Shown in pieces: positions 32,637 through 40,332 of a stretch of 64,000 nt of DNA. Position 1 is the first letter of the stretch; each line of letters opens with the position of its first letter. The notes under the pieces are model-generated. The model worked only from the letters and a program-made list of their open reading frames with translations. It was not told the DNA's origin and did not search any database. Origin of the DNA: Roseomonas marmotae (GTDB lineage Bacteria; Pseudomonadota; Alphaproteobacteria; Acetobacterales; Acetobacteraceae); NCBI RefSeq assembly GCF_017654485.1, contig NZ_CP061091.1, positions 3,292,501 through 3,356,500 of the forward strand, given 5' to 3'. The position numbers and the translations under genes are program-made.

Positions 32637-33448
32637 GACTGCCTCCGGATCAGGCTCCAGATCTGCTCGCGCAGCTTGCCGAAATGCTCGGTCGCCATCA
32701 TCTCCCAGGTGCGGGGGCGCGGCAGGTCGATCTCGATGCGCGCCAGCACCTCGCCCGGGCGGCCGCTGAGGACCACGACCTCGTCGCAGAGATAGACGGC
32801 CTCGGTCAGGCCATGGGTGACGAAGACCACGGTCTTGCGGTGCTGGTCCCAGATGCGCAGCAGCTCATCGCCCAGCGTCATGCGGGTCTGCTCGTCCAGC
32901 GCCGCGAAGGGCTCGTCCATCAGCAGGACCGGCGGGTCCTGGCAGAAGCCGCGCGCGATGGCCACACGCTGCTTCATGCCGCCCGAAAGCTCGTGCGGGT
33001 GGCGGTTCTCGAAGCCCTTCAGGCCCACCAGATGCAGCAGTTGCTCGGCTTTGGCCTCCCGTTCGGCACGCGGCACGCCGCGCAGCTTCAGCGGGAAGGC
33101 CACATTCTCCAGCGCCGTGCGCCAGGGCAGAAGGCTCGCTTCCTGGAAGACGACGCCGATGCGGTCCGGCGCGGGGCCGGTGACGGGCGCGCCGCGCACG
33201 GTGATGCGCCCCTCGCTGGGCTTCACCAGCCCCGCCATCATCATCAGCAGCGAGGATTTGCCGCAGCCGGAAGGTCCCACCAGCCCGACGAAGCGGCCGG
33301 GCGCGATGGAAAGCCCGATGTCACGCAGCGCCAGAACCGAACCGCGGCCGGTCTCGTAGCGATGCGTGAGCCCCTCGACCAGGATTTCGGATTGCTGCGC
33401 CCCGGCGCCATGCAGGTGGTCGGGACGCTCGGCCAGATGCAGGCTCAT
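32633..33448 (-). CDS. SsuB/TauB-type ABC ATPase
   Basis: A 271-residue ATPase. ATG 33448 overlaps the end of the first permease gene. Motifs: Walker A 'LVGPSGCGKSSLLMMMAGLV', Q-loop 'IGVVFQEASLLPWRTALENV', signature 'HELSGGMKQRVAIARGFCQD', Walker B 'VLLMDEPFAALDEQTRMTLG' and H-loop 'VVFVTHGLTEAVYLCDEVVV'. The FQEASLLPW Q-loop is typical of nitrate/sulfonate/taurine importers. It lies between two permease genes, overlapping both. Confidence 0.92.
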   Translation of the reverse strand: MSLHLAERPDHLHGAGAQQSEILVEGLTHRYETGRGSVLALRDIGLSIAPGRFVGLVGPSGCGKSSLLMMMAGLVKPSEGRITVRGAPVTGPAPDRIGVVFQEASLLPWRTALENVAFPLKLRGVPRAEREAKAEQLLHLVGLKGFENRHPHELSGGMKQRVAIARGFCQDPPVLLMDEPFAALDEQTRMTLGDELLRIWDQHRKTVVFVTHGLTEAVYLCDEVVVLSGRPGEVLARIEIDLPRPRTWEMMATEHFGKLREQIWSLIRRQS

Positions 33449-34209
33449 GCGGTTCTCCAGGCGCCGGCGCGGCGCTCCAGCGCGCGCAGCGTCTCGTTGA
33501 CGATGATGCTGAGGGCGGCGGCAATCAGGACGCCCGCGAAAAGCTCGGGCATCTGGAAAGTCTCTCCCCAGGTGGTGAAACGCTGGCCCAGCCCGGCGCG
33601 GGAGACATACATCTCCGCGAAGATCACGCCGGCGATGTTGAAGATCATGCCGAGCCGCAGGCCTTCCAGGATCAGCGGCAGCATCGCGTTCCAATAGATC
33701 TCGGTCCATATCTGCCGTCGCGTGGCGCCATTCGCATGAGCGAGGCGCAGCAGGTCACGCGGCACAGCGGCGACCGCCGCCGATGTCGCGATGACCAGGA
33801 CGAAGAGCGCCTGGAAGACCCCGAAGGCGACCTTCTGCCCGAAGCCGATGCCGAAGAGCAGGATGAAGACCGGCAGGAAGACCGATTTCGGCACCGCCGC
33901 GATAAAATGGAAGAATGGCTTGAAGGCGCGGCCGAGATAGGGACTCTCGGCCAGCACCAGCCCGATGCCGACGCCCAGCGGCGCGGCGATGACCACCGCC
34001 AGCGACACTTCCTGGATCGTGACCCAGAGATGGCGGCGGAAGCTTTCATCCGCCATCAGGGAAAAGGCGCGTGGAACCACCAGGCTGGGCGGCGGCAGCA
34101 GCCGGGCATCGGCCAGGCCCGACTGACTCGCCACTTCCCAGGCCAGGAACAGCGCCAGGATCACCGCCGCCTGCGCGAGCAGGACGGCGCCACGTCCACG
34201 CGCCGCCAT
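33445..34209 (-). CDS. SsuC/TauC-type ABC permease, first of the operon
   Basis: A 254-residue inner-membrane permease. ATG 34209 lies two bases after the binding-protein stop; longer frames upstream run into that gene. Helices include 'LLAQAAVILALFLAWEVASQ' and VFLPVFILLFGIGFG. The EAA-like loop is 'PRDLLRLAHANGATRRQIWT', with 'IYWNAMLPLILEGLRLGMIF' after it. It differs clearly from the other permease of this operon, so they are not a recent duplication. Confidence 0.9.
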   Translation of the reverse strand: MAARGRGAVLLAQAAVILALFLAWEVASQSGLADARLLPPPSLVVPRAFSLMADESFRRHLWVTIQEVSLAVVIAAPLGVGIGLVLAESPYLGRAFKPFFHFIAAVPKSVFLPVFILLFGIGFGQKVAFGVFQALFVLVIATSAAVAAVPRDLLRLAHANGATRRQIWTEIYWNAMLPLILEGLRLGMIFNIAGVIFAEMYVSRAGLGQRFTTWGETFQMPELFAGVLIAAALSIIVNETLRALERRAGAWRTA

Positions 34210-34211
34210 GG

Positions 34212-35189
34212 TCAGGCGTCGATCGCGGTGACGGGGAAGAATTCCGTCGAGAACATCGACTTCGCCGAGGGCAGTTCCTGCAGCCCGGCCAGCCGGCCGA
34301 GGGCGAGCGAGTTCTCGACCCATTCCTCCTTGATCGTGCCGTCATCCGAGAGGCCCATGATGGTATTCTCGAATTCCAGCTTCGCCACGGCGGGGGAGAA
34401 CTTGCTCTGCTCCTGGATGAAGTTCACCGTCCAGTCCGGGTTCTTCTTCATGTAGCGCGTGGCGGAATAGATGCCGACCAGCGCCTTCTGGATGGCGTCC
34501 TTCTTCTGCGTCAGCACCTTGTCGGCGGCGACCCAGACATCCGGCAGGTTGGGCTGCATGGCGGTGCCGAGATCGACCACCACCTTCGCGTCGCCCGAGG
34601 ATTCCAGCTGATACGAAAGCGGCGGATAGGCAACGATGGCATCGACATTGCCAGCCAGCAGCCCCGGGATCAGGCCGCCGCCGCCCAGCGGAATGCGGGA
34701 GACCATGCTGCCCGATTGCTGCGCCGCCCAGAGGGCGAAGAAATCCGTGGTCGAGCCATTGGCGCTGACGCCGATCTTCTTGCGCGCCAGGTCCTTCACG
34801 CCAGAGAGCGGGCTGTCCTTCTTCGCCATGATCTTCCAGCCGCGCGGCGTCAGCGTGCCCGCGCCGATGATGGTGGCGGCGACACCACGCTGCTTCGCCA
34901 GCGCCACCCCGGGCGGGAAGTAGTTGATCATATCGGCCTCGCCCGCCGCCACGGCCTCCATGGCAGCGGAGCCGCCGGCGAAGCCGGTGAACTCGACCTT
35001 CAGGCCCAGCTTCTCGAACAAGCCGAGCTTGTTGGCGGCATGAACAGGCAGCACCGGGCCGTAATTCGGCGTGCCGCCGACGCGCAGCAGCGTGGTCTGG
35101 GCCAGGGCGGGGCGCTTCAGCGCCGCAGATGCGAAGAGGCCGGCGCCGGCAGCCACGAGGGCGCTGCGGCGCGTCAGGGGAGCGCGCAT
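34212..35189 (-). CDS. Sulfonate/taurine-type ABC substrate-binding protein
   Basis: A 325-residue periplasmic protein of the NMT1/TauA type. ATG 35189 gives the Tat-type leader 'LTRRSALVAAGAGLFASAAL' ending KRPALAQ; a TTG at 35204 would add five residues. The mature part has 'GTPNYGPVLPVHAANKLGLF', 'VEFTGFAGGSAAMEAVAAGE' and 'LARKKIGVSANGSTTDFFAL'. First gene of a five-gene, fully overlapping operon (binding protein, permease, ATPase, permease, DUF6282). A strong hairpin and a LacI operator lie in its upstream region. Confidence 0.9.
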   Translation of the reverse strand: MRAPLTRRSALVAAGAGLFASAALKRPALAQTTLLRVGGTPNYGPVLPVHAANKLGLFEKLGLKVEFTGFAGGSAAMEAVAAGEADMINYFPPGVALAKQRGVAATIIGAGTLTPRGWKIMAKKDSPLSGVKDLARKKIGVSANGSTTDFFALWAAQQSGSMVSRIPLGGGGLIPGLLAGNVDAIVAYPPLSYQLESSGDAKVVVDLGTAMQPNLPDVWVAADKVLTQKKDAIQKALVGIYSATRYMKKNPDWTVNFIQEQSKFSPAVAKLEFENTIMGLSDDGTIKEEWVENSLALGRLAGLQELPSAKSMFSTEFFPVTAIDA

Positions 35190-35220
35190 GAGACGTTTCT
35201 CCAATATGGCCAGTCATCCC

Positions 35221-35255
35221 TGCCGGCCTTTCCCGGCGGAAGCTAAAGGCCGGCA
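35221..35255 (-). repeat. Perfect hairpin in the leader of the binding-protein operon
   Basis: TGCCGGCCTTT (35221-35231) and AAAGGCCGGCA (35245-35255) pair over 11 bases with a 13-base loop. It lies about 30 bases upstream of the operon's first gene and between it and the nearest LacI operator, so it would be in the leader mRNA. It may be an attenuator, an mRNA stabiliser or a protein-binding site. Confidence 0.5.
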
Positions 35256-35275
35256 CAGCCTCTGTCCACCGAATT

Positions 35276-35420
35276 GTGCATACGTGTGCACATTGCCGCG
35301 CATGACCAGCAGTCAGGAAAGCTCGATTTGCTCGTCTGTTGCTCCCGTTTTCCCCGTTGCCAACCAGTGGATCAGAAGGCCATCACGCCCATACGCCCGA
35401 GTATGCGCATCCGTGTGCGC
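35276..35420. promoter_or_regulatory. Pair of matching LacI-type operators
   Basis: GTGCATACGTGTGCAC (35276-35291) and GCGCATCCGTGTGCGC (35405-35420) share the pattern GYGCA-TMCGTG-TGCRC, inverted 5-base arms around a conserved 6-base spacer. They are 129 bases apart in the gap between the importer operon and the divergent LacI gene, so a looped tetramer or separate control of each promoter is possible. The second lies 40 bases before the lacI start. Confidence 0.65.
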
Positions 35421-35459
35421 GGCCTTTCGCACCAGTGACCGCGGCCGTAGGATCCGTCC

Positions 35460-36494
35460 ATGCCCCCATCCGGCAACGGCGCGCCGCGCCTTGACCAACG
35501 TGTCACCGTCATCACCATCGCCCAGCGCGCGGGCGTTGCGAGTTCCACCGTATCCCGCGCGCTGAATGGCGATACGCGCATCTCCGCCGCCACGCGGGAA
35601 CGGATCGCCGGCATTGCCCTGGACCTGGGCTATATGCCGGACCCGCTGGCGCGCACCCTTTCCGGCGGGCGCAGCGGCCTGATCGGACTGGTGCTGGGGC
35701 CGGTGGAAAACCCCTTCTACGTGGCGCTGCTGCAGGAGGTGGTGGCGCAGGCCGCCACGCTGGGGGTGCGGCTGCTGATCCTGCATCTCGGCGCCGGTGC
35801 GCTGGAGGAGGAGACCGCCCGCGCCCTGCTGCAATACCGCGTGGATGGCTGCCTCGTGACATCGGCGCAGCTTTCCTCCCACATCGCCAGCATCTGCGGG
35901 CAGCGCGGCGTGCCCGTCGTCATGCTGAACCGCGTGACGCGGCTGCGCGCGTCCTCCGTCTCCTGCGACAATCTCAGCGGCGCCGCCGACATGGCGGGCT
36001 TCCTGCTGGCCGAAGGGCATCGGCGCTTCGCCCTGGTGGCCACCGACAGCGCCAGTTCCACGGCGCTGGAACGCGAGGATGGCTTCCAACGCGGGTTGGC
36101 CGCTGCGGGGCTTGAAGCGGTACGCGTCAGCGGCGGCACATCCAGCTGGACGGGCGGCTTCATCGCGGGGGAGCGGATCGCCGGCCTGCCGGCGGAACAG
36201 CGCCCGGATGCCATCTTCGCCGTCAGTGATGTGATGGCGCTTGGCGTCATCGACGCGCTGCGCCGTGCCGGGTTGCGGGTGCCGGAGGATATTTCCGTCA
36301 CCGGCTTCGACGACATCGAGGAAGGCGCGCGCCCGACCTATATGTTGACCACCATGTCCCAGCCCCTGGTCCCGATGGTGCGGCGCGGGCTGGAGCTGCT
36401 GCTGGCCCGCATGCGGGACCCGTCCATGCCGGATGAGATCACCCTGCTGCGCGGTACCCTGACGGTGCGGGGCTCCACGCGCAGCAGGGCCTGA
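35460..36494 (+). CDS. LacI-family transcriptional regulator
   Basis: A 344-residue regulator. The HTH is at residues about 15-62: 'VTVITIAQRAGVASSTVSRA', LNGDTRISAATRERI, then the hinge 'LDLGYMPDPLARTLSGGRSG'. The sugar-binding-fold effector domain follows, with 'GLIGLVLGPVENPFYVALLQ' and 'DAIFAVSDVMALGVIDALRR'. ATG 35460 follows AGGA at eight bases. It is divergent from the five-gene importer operon and has two identical-pattern operators in the shared gap, so it probably represses that operon and itself. The ligand may be the imported compound rather than a sugar. Confidence 0.9.
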   Translation: MPPSGNGAPRLDQRVTVITIAQRAGVASSTVSRALNGDTRISAATRERIAGIALDLGYMPDPLARTLSGGRSGLIGLVLGPVENPFYVALLQEVVAQAATLGVRLLILHLGAGALEEETARALLQYRVDGCLVTSAQLSSHIASICGQRGVPVVMLNRVTRLRASSVSCDNLSGAADMAGFLLAEGHRRFALVATDSASSTALEREDGFQRGLAAAGLEAVRVSGGTSSWTGGFIAGERIAGLPAEQRPDAIFAVSDVMALGVIDALRRAGLRVPEDISVTGFDDIEEGARPTYMLTTMSQPLVPMVRRGLELLLARMRDPSMPDEITLLRGTLTVRGSTRSRA

Positions 36495-36498
36495 GGCG

Positions 36499-37359
36499 TT
36501 ACCCGGCGACGAAGCCCTTGATCGCGCCCATCATCGCCTCCGGCTCATCGGCGCGGATGGAGTGGCTGCTGTTCTCGAAGATCCGCAGCGCGGAACCGGG
36601 GATCAGGCGGTGGATCTCCTCGGAGAATTCCGGTGCGCAGATCCAGTCGTGCCGGCCAGCCAGGACCAGTGTCCTGGCGGTGATGCGCGAGAGTTCCGGC
36701 CGCAGGTCGAAATTCCGCAGGAAACCGCCTGGACGGAACGCGCGGTCGAGGGCCAGTGGCTCATAGAGCGTGCGGCTGCGCCCGTTCTGGCTGGCCTTGG
36801 GGTCATGGGTGGTGGAATAGAGCGGCCCCATGACGGCGTAGTATTCCCGCAGATCCTCCACGGTCAGCAGCTCACCATCCCAGAGTTTCTGGGAGACGCG
36901 CTGCTGTTCCGGCGTGCCGCGTTCCCGCACGATCTCCTGCGCGCGCGCAACGAAGCCGGAATGCGCGGCGGTGACGACGGCGACGAGATGCGAGACGGAA
37001 GCCGGATAGCGTGCCGCATGGGCCAGGGCCACCATGCCGCCATAGCTCGTGCCGATTGAGACGATGGGACCGAGGCCGAGATACTGGCGCAACGCCTCCA
37101 GGTCCTCGACATTCTCGTCGAGCGTATAGCTCTCCGGGTCGCCCTTCGCGGAGCGCCCCTGGCCGCGATGGTCGATATAGACAAGCTGCATCTCTTCAGC
37201 GAGCGGCGAGAAGCCCGGCTTGAAGCCGGAATGGTCGCCGCCCGGGCCGCCATGCAGGACGAAGGCCACCGGGCGCTCCCGCATCCGCGGGCCGTCGGGC
37301 ACCAGCCCCATGCCCTCCACGTCGAAATAGATCTCGGTTCCGCGAATCCTGGCGCGCAT
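36499..37359 (-). CDS. Alpha/beta hydrolase, proline iminopeptidase-like (S33)
   Basis: A 286-residue cytoplasmic hydrolase. ATG 37359 follows a strong AGGAGG; the longer frame upstream is Gly/Pro-rich. The oxyanion motif is 'VAFVLHGGPGGDHSGFKPGF'. The nucleophile elbow is 'GPIVSIGTSYGGMVALAHAA'. The acid lies in 'LVLAGRHDWICAPEFSEEIH' and the His in 'LRIFENSSHSIRADEPEAMM'. A cap domain lies between. The HGGPGG motif fits aminopeptidases, but amidases and esterases share it. It converges on lacI with a four-base gap and has no operon partner. Confidence 0.85.
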   Translation of the reverse strand: MRARIRGTEIYFDVEGMGLVPDGPRMRERPVAFVLHGGPGGDHSGFKPGFSPLAEEMQLVYIDHRGQGRSAKGDPESYTLDENVEDLEALRQYLGLGPIVSIGTSYGGMVALAHAARYPASVSHLVAVVTAAHSGFVARAQEIVRERGTPEQQRVSQKLWDGELLTVEDLREYYAVMGPLYSTTHDPKASQNGRSRTLYEPLALDRAFRPGGFLRNFDLRPELSRITARTLVLAGRHDWICAPEFSEEIHRLIPGSALRIFENSSHSIRADEPEAMMGAIKGFVAG

Positions 37360-37442
37360 CGCCCGGGCCTCCTCTAGCAGTATCCGACAGGATGCTCGCA
37401 CGGCCGCGGCCAAGGCGGAACCCATACCCCCCGGAGGCAGGC

Positions 37443-37883
37443 TTAGTCCCGCTTCGGCGCCAGGCTGTCCCGCAGGCGGAGGACGCCCTCGCGCAGGGCC
37501 TCCACTTCCTCCGGGCGAGTGATCGGGGTGCGCTCCCACCAGCCGGGCAGGCTGCGGGCCTTGGCGTAAAGTTGCCGCCCCTCCTCCGTCAGCGTCACCC
37601 GCACCTGCCGCTCATCGGCGGCATCGCGCGCGCGCTGGACCAGCCCGGCCGTCTCCAGCCGCTTCAGCAACGGGGTCAGCGTGCTGGATTCCAGGAAGAG
37701 CTTCTCGCCCAGCGCTCCGACCGTCCGGCCGTCCCTGGCCCAGAGCAGCAGCATCACGAGATACTGCGGATAGGTCAGTCCAAGCTTGTCCAGGATCGGC
37801 TTCTGGGCGCGCTGGATGGCGTGGGCCGTGGAATGGATGGCGAAGCAGAGCAGATCGTCGAGGTCAGGGCATGCAGAAGACAT
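37443..37883 (-). CDS. ohrR: OhrR-type MarR-family regulator (second copy)
   Basis: A 146-residue peroxide-sensing repressor, very similar to the one at 5309-5749. Cys13 in '[20 protein letters not shown]' is the expected sensing residue; an extra Cys5 is present here only. The winged helix has '[20 protein letters not shown]' and '[20 protein letters not shown]'. ATG 37883 matches the family start; ATG 37895 is also in frame. It is divergent from copy 2 of the small exported protein, and the shared 179-base gap holds the duplicated motif pair, so this OhrR is the best candidate to bind it. Confidence 0.85.
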   Translation of the reverse strand: MSSACPDLDDLLCFAIHSTAHAIQRAQKPILDKLGLTYPQYLVMLLLWARDGRTVGALGEKLFLESSTLTPLLKRLETAGLVQRARDAADERQVRVTLTEEGRQLYAKARSLPGWWERTPITRPEEVEALREGVLRLRDSLAPKRD

Positions 37884-37928
37884 GGTACGGGGCATCCTCA
37901 GGGCTAGAAGGATTATATTCCCCATATA

Positions 37929-38000
37929 GGTCGCACACGATTGAGGCGTGCGCGCCAGTAAGGCATGACTGCCATGCGGGAAGAACAGTCGCGCGCGATA
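37929..38000 (+). promoter_or_regulatory. Conserved control region of small exported protein, copy 2
   Basis: Motifs GGTCGCACACGATT (37929-37942) and AGTCGCGCGCGATA (37987-38000) start 58 bases apart, exactly as in copy 1. The central palindrome is GCATG-ACTGC-CATGC (37963-37977). The block sits between divergent ohrR copy 2 and the exported-protein gene. Motifs and spacing are conserved better than the bases between them, as expected for binding sites. Confidence 0.55.
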
Positions 38001-38062
38001 AGGTAGCGGACTATAAACGCCCCAACACATCTTCCCACGCAGCCATCCCAGGATCACACATC

Positions 38063-38374
38063 ATGACCGCCTTCCGCACCCTCCTCGCCGCCACCGCCCT
38101 CCTCGCCACCTCCGCCGCCGCCGCCTCCGCCAACCCCCTCACGGTCCAGAGCCAGGGCGAGACCTTCGCCGTCCAATACGCCGCTGACCACACCGGCAAC
38201 ATCCTTGGCGGCGGCGCCGTCCGCACCGAAGGCAACGGCAACAGCCTCCGCATCATCCACCTGAACAACGCCTTTGCCCGCCAGCCCAGCGGCATCCCCA
38301 CCTTCTCCGGCGGCTCCGAAGGCTCCATAGCCTATCTCCCCCTCCCCGCCAGCATGAACCTCGTTCACCGGTAA
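38063..38374 (+). CDS. Small exported protein, copy 2, 103 aa
   Basis: ATG 38063. The signal peptide is nearly the same as in copy 1 (MTAFRTLLAATALLATSAAA), then ASANPLTVQSQGETFAVQYA. The mature protein is identical to copy 1 up to SGGSEGSIAYL, after which the tail differs (PLPASMNLVHR against LPPNPALASR). The coding DNA is almost identical over about 270 bases while the flanks have diverged, suggesting gene conversion or strong constraint. No known domain. Placement opposite an OhrR gene suggests induction by organic peroxides. Confidence 0.75.
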   Translation: MTAFRTLLAATALLATSAAAASANPLTVQSQGETFAVQYAADHTGNILGGGAVRTEGNGNSLRIIHLNNAFARQPSGIPTFSGGSEGSIAYLPLPASMNLVHR

Positions 38375-38383
38375 TCTTCCCCC

Positions 38384-38415
38384 AGGCGCGGCGCGCGGCA
38401 CCGCGCGCCGCGCCT
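38384..38415 (+). terminator. Perfect 15-base-pair GC hairpin
   Basis: The arm AGGCGCGGCGCGCGG (38384-38398) pairs fully with 38401-38415 around a CA loop, nine bases after the small exported protein's stop. No U-run follows. It is probably a strong terminator, also insulating the LacI gene downstream. Confidence 0.55.
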
Positions 38416-38503
38416 CCGCCCCCTCGCCTTGGGCGTCAAATATTATTCCACATATTCATCTAAACGGCTGACGAACGGCGCAGGCAGCGTTAGGCTGCCC
38501 GGG

Positions 38504-39520
38504 ATGAGCCCGAGCCGACCTCGCGGAAACAAGCCCCGCATCCATGATGTCGCCCGCCTCGCGGGCGTGTCCCTCATGACGGTCTCCCGCACCATGCGCG
38601 GTTCTGAATCCGTCACGCCCGAAACCAGGCGCAGGGTGCAGGATGCCGCGCGCTCCATCGGTTATGTACCGGACCGGGCGGCAGGCGCGCTGAAGGCGGG
38701 GACAGGCAATCTTGTCGGCGCCATCATGCCGAACATCCATAACATTCTGTTCGCGGAGATGCTGCAGGGCCTGGGCGATGGCCTCAACAGCCATGCCCTG
38801 GCGCTGTCCGTGGGCATCAGCCGCCGCTCCCGCGCCGAGGAACGGCGGCTGGTGGGCGAGTTCCTGGCCATGCGCCCCTGCGGCATCGTGCTGCACGACA
38901 CCCAGCATCTGCCGGAAACGCGCGCCCGGCTGCAGGATGCCGGCATTCCCATCGTCGAACTGGGCGACCTGCCGCGCAACCCGATCGACATGGCCGTCAG
39001 CTTTTCCAACCGCGCCGCCGCGCGCGCCGTCACCACGCATCTGATCGGGCGGGGTTACCGCCGCATCGCCTTCGTCAGCATCCCCTTCCGCTCCTCCACC
39101 TCCAGCCGGCTCCGCATGGCCGGCTATCGCGACGCATTGCGGGCGGCCGGCCTGCCCTTCGACGAAGACCGGGTCATCGAGACGCCCGGGGGCTATCCGG
39201 AAGCGGAGGTGGCGCTGGACAGCCTCTGGCGCATCACGCCCCGGCCAGATGCGATCTTCGGCGCCAGCGACGTACTGGCCGTGGGGATGCTTCTGGCGGC
39301 GCAGCGGCGCGGCATTTCCGTACCGCGGCAACTGGCGGTGGCGGGCTTCGACGACCATGCGGTGGCCGGCGCCATCTCGCCCCGCCTGACCAGCTTGTCC
39401 ATCCCGCGTTACCGGATGGGCGCCACCGCAGCGGATGCCATCGTCGCCCGCATACGCGGCCAATCCATGCCGGCAATTTCCGATCTCGGTTTCGAGTTGA
39501 TCGAGGGCGAATCCACCTGA
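38504..39520 (+). CDS. LacI-family transcriptional regulator (GntR/GntH-like)
   Basis: A 338-residue regulator. ATG 38504 gives MSPSRPRGNKPRIHDVARLA; an upstream ATG at 38429 adds 25 residues and is less likely. The HTH is 'IHDVARLAGVSLMTVSRTMR', with 'SIGYVPDRAAGALKAGTGNL' as hinge. The effector domain has 'VGAIMPNIHNILFAEMLQGL' and 'DAIFGASDVLAVGMLLAAQR'. The pattern matches the gluconate-type GntR/GntH subgroup. No sugar-transport or catabolic genes are adjacent, so the target is not evident. Confidence 0.88.
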   Translation: MSPSRPRGNKPRIHDVARLAGVSLMTVSRTMRGSESVTPETRRRVQDAARSIGYVPDRAAGALKAGTGNLVGAIMPNIHNILFAEMLQGLGDGLNSHALALSVGISRRSRAEERRLVGEFLAMRPCGIVLHDTQHLPETRARLQDAGIPIVELGDLPRNPIDMAVSFSNRAAARAVTTHLIGRGYRRIAFVSIPFRSSTSSRLRMAGYRDALRAAGLPFDEDRVIETPGGYPEAEVALDSLWRITPRPDAIFGASDVLAVGMLLAAQRRGISVPRQLAVAGFDDHAVAGAISPRLTSLSIPRYRMGATAADAIVARIRGQSMPAISDLGFELIEGEST

Positions 39521-39542
39521 GCGCAGCCGGCGGGATGCGACG

Positions 39543-40100
39543 CTAACCCGCCGCGATCTCCTTCTCGGCCCACCGGTGCATGTCGCGCCACAGGCGCAGT
39601 TCGCGGCGCGCATCCTCCAGCGCGCGATGCGCCGGCGGACCTTCCGCCTCTTCTGCCCGCATCGCCGCGGAACGGATCCTGTCGACAGCCGCCTGCCACC
39701 CGGCCTCGGGCAGCCCGGCCCGCCGCAGCACGGCCAGGATGGCGTCACGCTGCGCTTCCTCAGTGTCGCGCAGCCGCAGCGCGTGGCGCGGCAAACCGGC
39801 GGCACGCAGCAGGCGGCTGTTCCATTGCCCATCCCAGGACGGCGCGGAGGCATAAAGCTCGTGGCCCGTCAGCGCCTCCAGCATGCGCCGGGCCACGCGG
39901 TCATGCGGCTCCCCCTCCCGCCGCAGCCGCTCCAGCGGAATGCCATGCACCCGCTCCGCCTCCTCGCTCCATTCCTCCCAGTCCGGCGCGGGGCGGATCA
40001 GGTGGCTCTCCTCCGTGCCATCCTCGGCAGCCTAGCCCACTTCCACGGGAAATCCGTGCTTGCCCAGGCTGCTGGCCTCGAAGTCGAGAAAGATGATCAC
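39543..40100 (-). pseudogene. DEDDh-type 3'-5' exonuclease gene with in-frame amber codon
   Basis: Read from GTG 40100 the frame gives VIIFLDFEASSLGKHGFPVE, with the D-x-E of an exonuclease I motif, then VG, TAG (40032-40034) and, in the same frame, AAEDGTEESHLIRPAPDWEE and on to the stop at 39543. Related proteins have Trp at the TAG position (VEVGWA), so a TGG to TAG change is likely. Later motifs are intact: 'WNSRLLRAAGLPRHALRLRD' and 'APAHRALEDARRELRLW'-like H-x-A-x-x-D (AHRALEDARREL). Without readthrough the active-site Asp and Glu are cut off. A restart at GTG 39950 would lack them. It lies three bases after the small gene at 40104. Confidence 0.7.
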
Positions 40101-40103
40101 GGG

Positions 40104-40271
40104 TCAGCTGCCAGCCGGTTCCACATCCGGGCTGATCTGCGAGGCTGGACCGCCGGGGGATCTCCGTTCCTCATCCTCCGGACGGACGCGCTGGCGCTCC
40201 AGGCGTTGCAGGCGTTCCTCCGGCGTCTCCTCGCTGAGGGGCTCGGGCTTCTTGGTCGGGGTGTCCATCAT
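40104..40271 (-). CDS. Small charged hypothetical protein, 55 aa
   Basis: ATG 40271 (or 40268) has GGAGG five bases upstream. The protein is highly charged and probably disordered: MMDTPTKKPEPLSEETPEER, LQRLERQRVRPEDEERRSPG, ending EPAGS. No domain recognised. It precedes the exonuclease start by three bases, so the two may be co-transcribed from the XRE gene upstream. Confidence 0.45.
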   Translation of the reverse strand: MMDTPTKKPEPLSEETPEERLQRLERQRVRPEDEERRSPGGPASQISPDVEPAGS

Positions 40272-40332
40272 CCTGTCCTCCATGCCGCCAGAACGCCCGG
40301 GCCGCCGGATGGTGGCAGCGGCGCCGCCGAGG

